This document shows, piece by piece, positions 49,615 through 60,280 of a stretch of 64,000 nt of DNA. Where the stretch lies: assembly GCA_029706075.1 (NCBI GenBank), contig JAINUG010000256.1:310001-374000 (forward strand), in the 5' to 3' direction. Positions within the stretch are counted from its first letter, which is position 1. Every line of letters begins with the position of its first letter. Position numbers and translations under genes: made by a program. The notes under the pieces were generated by a model that was not told the origin of the DNA, ran no database searches, and worked only from the letters and a program-made list of their open reading frames with translations. Source of the stretch: Aldrovandia affinis (taxonomy: Eukaryota > Chordata > Actinopteri > Notacanthiformes > Halosauridae).

Positions 49615-49882
49615 TACATTGGCCAAACATCTCGCAAGTTGAAAATCAGACTTAATGAACACAGCATTAAACGGGCAGATATCACCTCACCCGTGGCACG
49701 GCATTTCTATGAACATGGTCACAAAGTAGGGCATCGCAAGTGTATCGTAATTGAAAAGGTATGGCTTAACCGTAGGTTATGAGAACTTACTGTTACAACG
49801 TGAATGTTTTTGGATTAATCAGTTAAAGACAATGTTCCCAACTGGCATGAATGAGGAATTTAATATGACCCCGTTCCTTTAA
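49615..49882 (+). pseudogene. Penelope-like GIY-YIG endonuclease C-terminal fragment
   Basis: The frame from 49,615 reads YIGQTSRKLKIRLNEHS, then ADITSPVARHFYEHGHKVG, and in a shifted frame LLLQRECFWINQLKTMFPTG and MNEEFNMTPFL before a stop. This is the C-terminal end of the GIY-YIG domain of Penelope-like retroelements (TSPVA-HF and the ECFWI block). One stop and a shift near 49,780. Confidence 0.75.
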
Positions 49883-51588
49883 GTGATCACCACCTGTATC
49901 AAATTTTTTTGCCAACTATTCAGCTTGATCTGATATATGAACGGTGTAAAAACCTGATGCGCTCAGCGATTGCTATAGCCTAGTTGTTTTGAAATGTATT
50001 TAGCCTATTATCTTTTGTATTTTTGTATTTTTAATCTTGTATTTAACGGTCTGTGGGTGTTTACTGAATGGACTTGAAGAAACTGCAGACCTACTTACTG
50101 CCTTGTTAATTGGAATTGTGAGTGTGTGTTCCTGCCACCGATTAGGCTAACTCATCTGCAACACCTGTGAGAACACCAATATCAAGCCAGTCCCACTGCC
50201 GCGGCATTTAGATACTTGTTTAGCTGCACACACACCACACGCCAGTACGACGGGCCATTTACGATCGCGCGCGTGCTTTACGCTGTCCATTCACACATGT
50301 CCCGTCAGGCGGCTTATGTTCAGATGTCCCGGCTCATGTTCAGATGTCCCGGTTCGACGGGTCATCTGAACATGTCCCTGTCCCGGTTTCCCACATGTAC
50401 CGTAACATCAATATTGCATTTAACATAGCCACAACCATTACTGTGTGCAACTCACATAGCCATTCTTTGAGTGAGGGTCACTTAGGTAGGGGAATAAGCT
50501 CACAATTCCTCTGGCATACGTTTCCCTCAGGTGTCTGGGTGGTGATGTACTGTGAGATTAAAGAAGAAATTATTTCTCAGTCATGTGTCTTTGTGAAAGA
50601 TTATTGCTCCCAATGAGCAGGCTGGCACCTTAAATGGCAGCTAGCCACCATTGGTGTGTGAATGTGTGTATGAATGGCTGAATGAAAAGCCCTTGCAGTG
50701 CTTCGGATGAAAGTGCAAGTGCAGTCCATTTAACACATTTGATTTAGATTTCAAATCAAGCTAGATTGAGAACACAAGGACCAGCTAAAACCAATTAGTA
50801 AATTACCCATTATTTTCTGTCAGGTCAGCAGCCAGTATGTTCACCATTTTCCTTCTGCTTTCATCCACCAAGGACTTGGTTCGATTGTACTCATTTATAA
50901 TGCGCTCTCCACCAGGCTTCTTGGTAAGAATGGATTCCACCAACTTAAAAACAGAATACAAAATAATGCATGTTAGGATTATATACATTATCCACTGCAA
51001 ATCAAAGTTAACTTCAATGCTGGAAATAATACTCAGGAATAAATTGTGTCACAAAAAAGCATGTGTGTTTGCGTATCAGCTCTTACATGCTTAGCTTCTG
51101 CATCCAGCCTCTGGCGTTTTCTGGGAGGGCTATCGACGATGTCTGTATCGTGCGAGTCAGACGTATCAAGGGATGATGGTTTGGACTGCTCAGGAGAAGC
51201 TCCCATGAAGCCACACTCTAATTCTGATTGGAGAAGTACAGTTACCTCATGAACTCATCCTTTATGTAGTGAATGTAGTTTCACATAACACGTAATATAT
51301 CCATCCATCCATTAAATAAAATTACAAGTTTAACTGAAAGTCAAACCTGTGTCATATTTGATGGTTAGCACCCCATATGAGGCATCCTTCACGATCTCCT
51401 CAAAAACATCCTCATCCAACTCAGTCCCTGAGCTGTCTACAACCTTGACACCTTCAGTTACAGCTGGGACACCAAACCTTGCAAACGCTAGGAAACCGGC
51501 AGGAGGGAACATAGAAGACATGTATATTTATAAGAAAAAAAGTTGAGGATGACATGAGGTTCAAAACTAACATTTTCCACTGGCGGCG

Positions 51589-51621
51589 CTGGCGCTACCA
51601 ACTTTTTCAGTTGGTAGCGCC
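51589..51621. repeat. perfect short palindrome
   Basis: tggcgctaccaac, a 7-nt loop, then gttggtagcgcca: 13-bp arms. In the first intron of the transposon's second gene. An adjacent gcgctggcgc makes it longer if mismatches are allowed. Confidence 0.85.
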
Positions 51622-51937
51622 AGCACAGATTTGGTAGCACACTTTTTCCCATAGGCTAACTCGCATTCCATGCAGAAGAGGCTGATGACTACCCGTCTTA
51701 AATTCGATTTTCTTCAATTGATCCAAGATAGATTGTGACTTGAGAGAAATAAAGTACAAAAATTATGTTATTCTTTTGAAACACTGACACTTCTCTACTG
51801 TACTTTTAAAACATTACACATTATAAATCGTGCAATAATATGTGATGTACAGTACAGAAAAACATGTATAAAAGAAACAAAACAGTCACATATATTGGAC
51901 ATCAGCTCTTTGGCCTGGTCCTTCGGCACTGGGAGAA

Positions 51938-52117
51938 CCAGTGCTGAACACTCTCCTTACTTGAGAGAAATAAAGTGCAAAATTATTTAGCATTCATCCG
52001 GTGCTGAACACTCTCCTTACTTGAGAGAAATAAAGTGCAAAATTATTTAACATTCATCCAGTGCTGAACACTCTCCTTACTTGAGAGAAATAAAGTGCAA
52101 AATTATTTAACATTCAA
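51938..52117 (+). repeat. 60-bp tandem repeat, three copies
   Basis: Unit tgctgaacactctccttact followed by tgagagaaataaagtgcaaa and attatttaacattcatcc(ag/gg); exact 60-bp period over three copies, with a diverged partial copy near 51,738. Confidence 0.95.
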
Positions 52118-52196
52118 TTTTTTTCTGAAGAAACACTGAACTGTTTTCTTTATACTGTACTCTTAAATTAGTTAAAATCAGCGGGACAAGCCGATC

Positions 52197-53027
52197 AGAT
52201 TTCCAGAGCGACTTTACAAACACACCCTTATGAACAGCGTGCTATGCGTATAGATACACACGGGCGGAAGTGATCTTTGAAACAGCGACCCCACAGAGGG
52301 GTAAAGTATGGATAGGGTACTGCAGTTGCCAATGCAATCCTATGAGTTTTCCTAAAAACACCCTGTTTTCACCGGTTTACCACTGAGGCTGTAGTTATTT
52401 TTATTGTGTTCTAATAAAGTTTTCCATATCTTTGGTTTGTCGTTTTTAATGAAAAATAGCTGTCATTTCAATAGACAACCCACAATAAATATAAAATCAC
52501 TCCATCTGTGTCTCGAAATCGTTAGCATTCGTGAGATAAGAAGTTAAGCTGAAGCATTATATGGCAGGTAGAGACTGTATGTAAGCCTGTGACATGTTAA
52601 AAATACAGACTGTTCAAAACAAAGTCGATAAAAAAAATATATATAAAAATATGGTGACGTTAGTGAAATGCGACTCCTTTGATCTGTCTGTAATGATCTC
52701 TTAGCATTTCAGGTAACCCATTCGAGTGGGAAAATAAATATAATACACATCATCTAATGAGATAACAAAAAAGTATGCTAATAAGGAGACAACATACATT
52801 TGAAAACATATTTTTATTGCAATAAATATCGTCCCCAGTTCATGTCGGATGATCTCAAAAGTTGGCTAACTACAGCTGAATTCTCATAGGATTGCATTGG
52901 CAACTGCAGTACCCTATCCATACTTTACCCCTCTGTGGGGTCGCTGTTTCAGATTTTCACCAAAAATCACTTCCGCCCGTGTGTATCTATCGGAGAAGGT
53001 GCGTTCGTAAAGTCGCTCTTGAAATCT
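52197..53027. repeat. fold-back (inverted) repeat in an intron of the transposon
   Basis: Left arm 52,197-52,346 and right arm 52,883-53,027 are inverted copies (for example cagcgaccccacagaggggt against acccctctgtggggtcgctg) with a loop of about 535 bp. A 30-bp block (gatttccagagcgactttac) also recurs in direct orientation at 53,066-53,095. No coding content; possibly a nested MITE. Confidence 0.8.
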
Positions 53028-54351
53028 AACACCACAATAGGCATTCGGTTCCACGTGTGCCGATCCGATTTCCAGAGCGACTTTACGAACGCATCGTAGA
53101 CGGGAATGAAGAGCGCTCCGCATCGTGAAGAGACCAGCCATCTTCGACAGAGTATCACCTGCCACGGGTGAACTTGGGAACTGTAAGCCCCGAAGTGTTT
53201 CGGGATTTTAGCATAGGACTGTTCCAGTTACGGGCCCCGACGAAAGGTTTTACCGTTTGTTATTTTGTTCCTTTGGGGAGTTGTGCACAACTGGGGTTGC
53301 AGCGCTGCCGAATACTGTTGTGAAGTTCATGTCTGTACTTATTAATATGTATCGGGTAATTCGAGTGATCTTAATGATGGCAAATATTGTCGTTATACGC
53401 CTAAGTTTTTAAATACAATACAGTTATATAAAATTGAACCGTCTTGTGTCTGCTTGATTGATTTCACAACTACACAGTCTTATAATATCATATCTGACCC
53501 TGAGGTAAATTCTACTTGTATCAACGAAGGGTTACATAGAAATTCTATAGTCAGAATGACTCGTAATACACTTTCCGAAGTACCTTAACCTAACTAAACA
53601 TTTATTATAACATTTCCAAGGTACTTCAACCTAGGTGGACATTCATTAAACAAACCCACAGTGTATCAAGAGATAACATTTGTGTTTGGTGGCTAATGCT
53701 ATCTGCACATGGCATGATAAAAACTCAGCCATAAACCAGACTCTCACTCAAAGTTGCAAGTATATCCATGAATAACAATACTTCATAATTTACTTGCGGA
53801 GAGTTTAAAGTTATCATATTAACCCAGGTCCCAATGCCTACACTTGCTTACCTGATATGGAACCGCTCAGCTCCCGCTTACAGTCAGAATGACTAGACTG
53901 CCAGCTGGCGGGATATGCTATGCTGAAAACCCGCCCACGACTGACCTTTATCGTTGACCTTTTCCTTCCCGCCCTTTTACTAGGGCCGTACCAACTAAGC
54001 AGACAATTGGACCGAACCACTTCCATAGAATAGGGGGGTTACATTCTCCCCTACTTAAAACAGGTCGTCCTCGACCTCTAATTGAAGGGACATAACCTGG
54101 CCAATAGGATACCTGACCAAAGGTTCATCCTATACATTGCCTGAGAAGTTTGCTTACTGCTTTGTATTGCTCCTGAAACATAAGATTCTGTTATCGAACA
54201 GGGCGCAACTCGTGTTTGAGAGTACACAGAAACAGATATCGGCGCCTATGCGTCCCATAATTTTCAGTATCCCAGAATACTATCCCAGAACAGAATAAAG
54301 AATTAGCTACTGTTAAATATGGCATTATTGTGCATTGTTCAATTTCTTACC

Positions 54352-55250
54352 TGCATCCAAGAACTCTGTTAGATTAGCTGGCTCAGCTACTCTAACAAAT
54401 CTCTGGACATCGCCCAGTTTTGCTTTCAGGAGCATGCTTGCAGCGAATCTACAGACAGCATAAGCACATTCATGTTGCACATTATTACTACAATTAACAA
54501 GAACAAAATGTGTATAGTAATAATTACATGCATTTCAACCTAACAGCTTTACAGCAAAGGCCAACTTTGTTGGATTGCAGATAACTAATGGTAGCCAAGC
54601 TAACATTGACAGCTAACCTTGAGCCATGTGCTCCAGTTAGGTATCTGTTATGGCAGTTATGGAAGTTATGGAATAATCCCTCATCACGTTGACAACACGG
54701 ATTTCCAACGACATTAACGTCACGACTGTGGTGGGGCTTGCACTTGCTAGCTAATGGCTAGCACTAGCTCGACCGCCAGCCAGCCAGCCAGCCAGCTAGA
54801 GCGTTAGCTTTAGTGTAGCTAGCTAGCCAGCCAGCTTAGCTTAACCTCTTACATGTTTTTATCAAAAACGCCCAAAAACGACATACCCAAAAGTAAATTA
54901 AAGCTGCTCTTCAACCGCTTGCAGTATATGCATGGTTTTGGTCTCATTCAAAAGATAACACTCTGAATTTTTGAATTGCAAGACAAATCGAGCACACCAC
55001 GAAAAACATTACCCAAATTTACGACCTGCATCATTTCTCTGCATCATTTAGCTAACTTAAATGATATGAATATGAAACAATTCTATGCTGTTTCTGTAGT
55101 TACCAAATAATTGATGTAATGGGCAAATTTTGCATACCTCAGTCTCCTGATGCGAAGAAAGCATGGATCTCTGGAAGAAAGTGGCGGGATGAAAATTGTG
55201 GTCCGTTTGTGGGGAAGTTGCGTGGAGGAGGTGGGCGGAGCTTTCTAGAG
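54352..55250 (-). other. 5' leader region of the transposon genes
   Basis: On the minus strand a candidate donor gag|gtatgc at about 55,137 and an acceptor ctgtag at 54,449 frame a non-coding first exon near the right end. Between them are CCAG/CTAG-rich simple repeats (54,770-54,840). A promoter at the right end is implied but no TATA box was identified. Confidence 0.4.
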
Positions 55251-55549
55251 TTCTTCTGACACCACCTGTTAACTCTGAGTATTTTCACCAACACTGGGGG
55301 GCGTTTTACTCCAGATGTTGTTGGAATAACTCAAAAAGAGTCAACATACTTTGACACTGCAGATTTGACACTAGGGAATTTACTGTGTATATTGTTTTTA
55401 CTACATCATAACTAACTTATTATGCATTCATAACCATACAATCCTGTTGTAATTTTATTTTATGGCCCCAAGGCCCCAAGACACATTATTTCAATGCACT
55501 GCTGGGTCTTCCCGGATCCGAACACCAAAGCACACACCTTTTTTTAGAG

Positions 55550-56022
55550 AGACCTTCAGAATTGTCTAAAATGGTCAAAATCAGTTTTGTAGTGTTTATA
55601 TAGCTGTTGTGGAGGATATCATGATAAGAGCAGCTAAAAGGCGGTTTGAAATGAACATTTCCCAAGATGCAAAAAGTAATCCTAAGAAGTTTTTTCAATA
55701 TTGTAGGAGAAAAAAAAAGCTAAAGATGAGGCATTAAGAATAAGGAAATAACTATTTTATTACAATAATAAGGATATTGCTAACACATTAAACAGTTATT
55801 TTATTGTACTTTTACTAGAGAAGAGGTTATAAATATGCCTAAATGTATAGCCAATGTACAAAATGTTTTAGAGGACTTTGAGATAAGGGACATAGAAGTA
55901 CTAGAAAAACTAGAAAAACTAAAGAAAAATATGGCAGCAAACTCTGATGGCATATATCCCAGAGTACTCAAAGAACTTGGGGAAATTATCTATGAACCAT
56001 TGACAAATATTTTTATGCAATC
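55550..56022 (+). pseudogene. CR1-type LINE fragment, linker and RT start
   Basis: Plus-strand pieces AKRRFEMNISQDAKSNPKKF, then (frame from 55,835) VLEDFEIRDIEVLEKLEKL, NSDGIYPRVLKELGEIIYEP and LTNIFMQ, the start of an RT domain. It is cut off at 56,022 by a palindrome. Related to the minus-strand CR1-type element at 17,270-20,136. Confidence 0.75.
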
Positions 56023-56177
56023 TGATCAGACAATGAGATAAAAAGTTGTAGTTTACCTGACAGTTTCGACAGTTTCGACTGGCAACTGACAGCTGTCAGG
56101 TGACGCTTCTGAGGAAGACTGCAGTTGCCAGTCGAAACTGTCAGGTAAACTACAACTTTTTATCTCATTGTCTGATC
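56023..56177. repeat. large near-perfect palindrome
   Basis: Left arm 56,023-56,088 and right arm 56,122-56,177 are inverted copies; the left has an extra 9-bp direct duplication (agtttcgac twice). Loop about 33 nt. It interrupts the CR1-type RT fragment. Confidence 0.92.
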
Positions 56178-57435
56178 AAAAGAAAGTAAAACATTTATTT
56201 GAAATAAGAAGACAAAATGAACTTAATTGTGTAAACTATTGTTATGCTCTAGCTGGTATTCTTAACTAAGGTTTAGCGTCACCACTCTGTGGTAACCTTT
56301 TGGGAAGAAATATCTTATCCTTCCTAAAGGTTTTATGCTCACCACTTTGGTGGTTTTTCCTTTCGAGGTTAATTCTTTGTTTATTGGGCTAAAGTAACCT
56401 TCAGCTTACTGAACACAGTTCTGCAGTAATTTGCTGTTACCTGACCTTAGCCTACAGTTTGAGGCATCGCAATAACTGCTCTGTTAATTTTATACTGCTT
56501 TCTTTATTGTTGAAACGATGACATTTCTTTTCTTTTTTCTTTTTCCCAGTTTTCTCCCAATTTGGTAGCCAATTGTACCCTACTATACGTCAATTACGTT
56601 ATGCACTGACGAGCATTCGCCGCTACACAGCCCGCCAACACTGGCACTTTTCTAAGCCATATCCCTCACAAGGCAATGTTATTACATTGTTTCAGATGTT
56701 GTGTTTGAGTTATGCTCATGATGAGCCATTAAAACAGTAAAAGAACTTGCCTTTCAGTTTCCCTTTGCTTTTTATTATGATTAATTTTTAATCTGTCCAT
56801 TCTAATTCCATAACATGTTAATGATGATGACTAAAACAAAAGATACAATGTTGCATATATTTAGCTAAATTGGCATCTCAAATGTATTAGTATTTATTAT
56901 TAAATGAACAGAAGCTGACCTGACCTCTACACAGTGGAAAGTTGAACATGACATCCTTTTTCAAAGTGTAATGCATAATAACTATTTAAATGTATTACTG
57001 ATAAAATAAAAAAGTGAACATGGCATGTGCAAAAGTTTGAGCACCCTTTTAGTACTAAGTAGCACCACCTTTGGCTATATAACAGCTTCCCAATGTCTCC
57101 TGTACCCCAAAACATACCCATCTGTGATGGAAAAAGTAAGTATTCCAAAAGTATTCTAAAAGTAATTTGAATACGTTACTTTTTTGAGACATGTAACTAT
57201 TTATATCTGATTACTTTCAGAGCCATGTAATCAGTATTCAGGCACTAATTACATTTACAAAGTAACCCTCCCAACCCTGCCCGCTCCCTTATCTGTTCGC
57301 AGACTTAGTGGCTGATCGCTCATGTTCAGCTTTTAGATATTCGTGAAATCTGCGTGTGGCTCTTCCACCTTCGATCCCCACTACAATTCTCTGATCTTTC
57401 CCATGTTGATGGACGACTAAGGGAGTTTGGCCTAT
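56178..57435. other. intergenic, SINE A tail and weak Tc1-like block only
   Basis: A truncated SINE A (minus) at 56,546-56,640 (ttttctcccaatttggtagc). A block at about 57,015-57,080 (tgcaaaagtttgagcaccct) resembles a Tc1-type end. No gene seen. Confidence 0.45.
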
Positions 57436-57439
57436 GTGT

Positions 57440-57669
57440 CATCTTTTATTTATACCCCAGTGAAACAGGAAGTCATGGATGACCATTTAAGAGATCCTAA
57501 AGACTCGTGTTTTCCAGAAAATGTTTTTCTTTTAATAATTTTACTTCAATTAAAAGTTAGATTTATCTCATATTTTGAGTAAGATCAAGCTGATGGACAA
57601 CAAAGACATTTTTTCATAGCCTTTTTTGCTCATCTTTACCAAGGGTGCCAATAATTCTGGAGGGCACTG
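57440..57669 (-). mobile_element. Tc1-type end, minus orientation
   Basis: Plus strand ends gggtgccaataattctggagggcactg with TA following. Its inner part (tataccccagtgaaacagga) is the inverse of the sequence at 58,185-58,203 upstream of the transposase relic, so the two stretches are the same 5' segment of one Tc1 family in opposite orientations. Confidence 0.7.
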
Positions 57670-57762
57670 TATATCCTCATTACAATGTGTTGTATTTGTA
57701 TTCTTTATAACGATAGATCAAATAAACACGTTTTGTTGTTAAAAATGTGTTTCTGATTTTGT

Positions 57763-58095
57763 CAAATTTTTCTCCTAATTTGGTAGCCAATTATACCCTC
57801 AATTTCTTTAGATTTGCTTGATTTGCCGCCAGTCACTACAGGGCAAGCTAATTCCTGAGGCTGGTGATGATGGAATGCCTCCTCTGAGATGAAACTTGCT
57901 CACCTAATTTCTAGAGATACCCTTTGTGCTTCTTGGCCTGCTCGTGCTGGCTCAACCTCCCCCTGGGGCAGACAGCCAATCGCTGCCCCTGGCCAGGGCC
58001 GGTCTGGCGAGGTTGGGTTTTGAACTGTGGCTGCGGTAGGCAACTTGCATTCACAAGCGAATGGTTAGACCATTATGCTACCGGAGGTCCCCCTC
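57763..58095 (-). repeat. tRNA-derived SINE (family A)
   Basis: Tail ttctcctaatttggtagcca at the low end; body gacagccaatcgctgcccct; tRNA-like head on the minus strand with gtagcataatggtctaacca (box A) at the high end; box B is decayed (agttcaaaacc). Confidence 0.7.
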
Positions 58096-58134
58096 CAATA
58101 ATTCTTTAAAATAAAATAAATAATATGCATTAAC

Positions 58135-58966
58135 ATGTTACTTTTTAAGTTAAGGGAACTGGATTGTGGCCTCCCATGGCTTCCTGTTTCACTGGGGTAT
58201 AAAAATCTATTTGTCATCCATCGTCATGGGAAAAGGCAAATAACTCAAAAGAAACAACACAAAGGGTTGTTGACCTTCACAACAGGAGATGGTTACAAAC
58301 AAATTAACAAACAATTAAAGATACGATTTTCCACTATTAGGTCAATAATTAAGAAGTTTAAAACCACTGGAACAGTGGTAAACTTGCCTAGTAGAGGACA
58401 AAAGTTCATCACCACTATGCACAGTGAGGCAGATGGATTTGGAGGCAAAGAAAAGTCCAAAGGTCACAGTTGGAGATCTACAAAGCTTACCTGCATCTTG
58501 GAGACACAAAGTAACCCAATCTACTATCAGAATCCACATCCATGCCTTTTTGGAAGAATTAGATAAATTCATTGGAACCAGGTGTTATGGTCAGAGTCCA
58601 AAATTGGGCTTTTTGACTGTGCACACCAGCAGTGGGTTTGGCATCAGAAGATGGACACTTATGTTAAAAACACCTACAGTGAAACATGGTGGTGGATCGT
58701 TGATGTTGTGGGATTGTTTTGCAGCTACTGGTCCTGGAGCTCTTGTTAAGGACAATGGAATCATTAACTCCAGCCAGTACCAAGACACCTTGGCCAGGAA
58801 GCTAAAGCTTAAAAGCAGATGGACCTTTCAGCAAGACAACGATACCAAGCATACCTCAAATTCAATTAAGAAATTATTAACTGACTACAAAATACTCTTA
58901 TCTCAGTCTCCTGACTTGAACCTGAATACAAATCTGTGGTTTGAACTGAAGAGTACAATCTGAAGG
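58135..58966 (+). pseudogene. Tc1 transposase relic
   Basis: Pieces in two frames: FTTGDGYKQINKQLKI and TTGTVVNLPSRGQKF (HTH region), then KHGGGSLMLWDCFAATGPGA, WTFQQDNDTKHTSNSIKKLL (second Asp) and LLSQSPDLNLNTNLWFELKS. The catalytic Glu is lost: the family's NPIENLW reads NLNTNLW. The first-Asp region is damaged. Inactive. Confidence 0.85.
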
Positions 58967-59004
58967 ATCTGAAGGATCTTGAAAGTTTCTGTATGGAGAA
59001 TCCA

Positions 59005-59196
59005 TACACCCCCACGTCTACCCCAGTCCATATTTTGTCTGGTTCCTCCCAAGGTTTCTCTCTGCCAAGGGAGTTTTTCCTTGCCACTGTCGGCTTGCTT
59101 TTGGTGGGGGGTCTAGGCCTGGGTTTCCTTTTGCTAAGCGTTTTGTGACAATGCATTTGTGAAATACAAATAAATGTGATTTGATTTGATTTTAAA
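59005..59196 (+). repeat. LINE 3' end (L2/CR1-type 3' UTR)
   Basis: ttttccttgccactgtcggc, ggtctaggcctgggtttcc, gtgaaatacaaataaatgtg and a short GATTT tail: the usual form of fish L2-type 3' ends. Immediately downstream of the Tc1 relic. Confidence 0.65.
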
Positions 59197-60280
59197 TGGT
59201 TCCCCCCCAATATATTCACCAATCTCATAAAACACTAGAGGAGATGACTCTGTAGTGTTATCCTTGTGATGGAGAGGGTGCACAAAATACTGAAAACAGA
59301 AGTGTGAGAAATTGGGTGAGAAAGCGAGAAATACCTTTTTGGGAAAAAAAATTACTTAAACAAAATCTTTTTCTCTGAGCAATTGTATTAGTATAAAAAA
59401 AATACCAGTTTCCATTTTTTGAGCATACAATATAGCTCATTACCTGTATTGTTTATTTTATACAGCTTTTTTTGCTAATCTTTTTGAAGTGTGTGAATAA
59501 TCTTTGAGTGATTAAACACTATATGTTTAAAAACAAAGTCTAACACATTACCCATCTCAAACTTTTGTGACTAAAAGCACAATACATACTCACATCTCAG
59601 AGACTCAAATTAAAGGCTTCTGCTAAATCTGCAATGTGATTGACTTTTTTCCTTTCCTACATAATATTATGTTTGGAGGTCACAAATAAACAAAAAGAGT
59701 TTTATAAGAACTGAACAAAAGTAACACTTGCTTGCATAGGTAACAAGCAGAAAGTACTGCTAGAGGAAATAAAGGCCAAGTTTTACTTGGTAATGCATGT
59801 CTGTGCTATTTCCGTACCATTCCATTTGTGTACTGATTCAACCAATTACTAATATCACCATAATAGCATCTTCTAACAGATATACATTCAATGTTATTAT
59901 TATACAAAACAAAATTACAGCTTATTTTAATCTTCATGAATGAATGTTCGCAAAAGTTCTGAGGTGTTATGCAATGTGCAAACCAGTTTAGCTAACAAAA
60001 ACACATACCTACTACATTAGTCACATCACAAGTCTATATTACAATAATTTAAACAAGTACAGGACTAAAGAATATATGTGTGAATACAACATTTTATATT
60101 TCTCTAACCAGTGGTTTTGAACACATGCACAGCTTGCACTTCTTAAGTGATGAGTCCATCTGAATCCAATAACAAAGCTAGATTCTGTCCACTTTGTTTC
60201 CAAAGGTTGCATCCTTGCTTTGTTCTGTACTGTAAGACTTAATGGAAAAGCTTAATTGTTCTGGAAGAGGCGGGCATTCC
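59197..60280. other. intergenic / semaphorin 3' UTR
   Basis: No coding segment recognised. The part nearest 60,280 should be the semaphorin 3' UTR on the minus strand. Confidence 0.45.

Larger units (their letters stand above)
48843..50407. mobile_element. Ginger-like DNA transposon (1,565 bp) nested in the CACTA-like element
   Basis: Ends TGTTAC...GTAACA with a 4-bp target duplication TCAA (48,839-48,842; 50,408-50,411). Inverted arms of about 180 bp contain a 20-bp-scale tandem unit cgggacatctgaacatgagc and run to tagatacttgtttagctgca on the right. TGT-type ends, 4-bp duplication and an integrase-like core are the known signature of Ginger1 elements. It lies in the intron between the exons at 50,456-50,549 and 48,670-48,769 of the second gene. 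Confidence 0.75.
46826..54435 (-). pseudogene. transposon-borne second gene, 'SAMD3-like' fish family, ten coding exons, two frameshifts
   Basis: Exons 5' to 3': 54435-54351, 51487-51347, 51217-51085, 50943-50807, 50549-50456, 48769-48670, 48333-48074, 47943-47758, 47431-47306, 47143-46826. All splice phases fit if two single-base errors are allowed: one base missing in exon 8 (near 47,900) and one extra C in exon 9 (near 47,345). Seen: MLLKAKLGDVQRFVRV (ubiquitin/PB1-like start), VKVVDSSGTELDEDVFEEIV, basic SPPRKRQRLD (NLS-like), KPGGERIINEYNRTKSLVDE, ARGIVSLFPYLSDPHSKNG, YYDGESGTGYLAWRIKTIQR, TFDYRRNMILDPQQS, WPTAYKKKIIQECRKLPS, DSDLSSVFLLLHLIPP, FKAHFVFGTSYNPMLRNMYT and TFIQTTVYNIDVGKVKESPR. 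I recognise this, from memory, as the large fish family labelled SAM domain-containing protein 3-like; its biochemical role is unknown. Confidence 0.75.
43145..55387 (-). mobile_element. 12.2-kb CACTA-like (EnSpm/CMC) transposon carrying two genes
   Basis: Left end CACAGTAAATTTTGCAGTGT; the right end read inward starts CACAGTAAATTCCCTAGTGT and then also contains TGCAGTGTCAAAGTA, so the ends are inverted repeats with one 13-bp indel. TA flanks both sides (43,143-43,144; 55,388-55,389). Subterminal sequence is rich in gttaa/aacac motifs, and the left side has a satellite array. CACnG termini and a 2-3 bp target duplication are features of CACTA/EnSpm elements. Both genes run on the minus strand from the right end. 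Nested in it: a Ginger-like element and a fold-back repeat. Confidence 0.85.
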
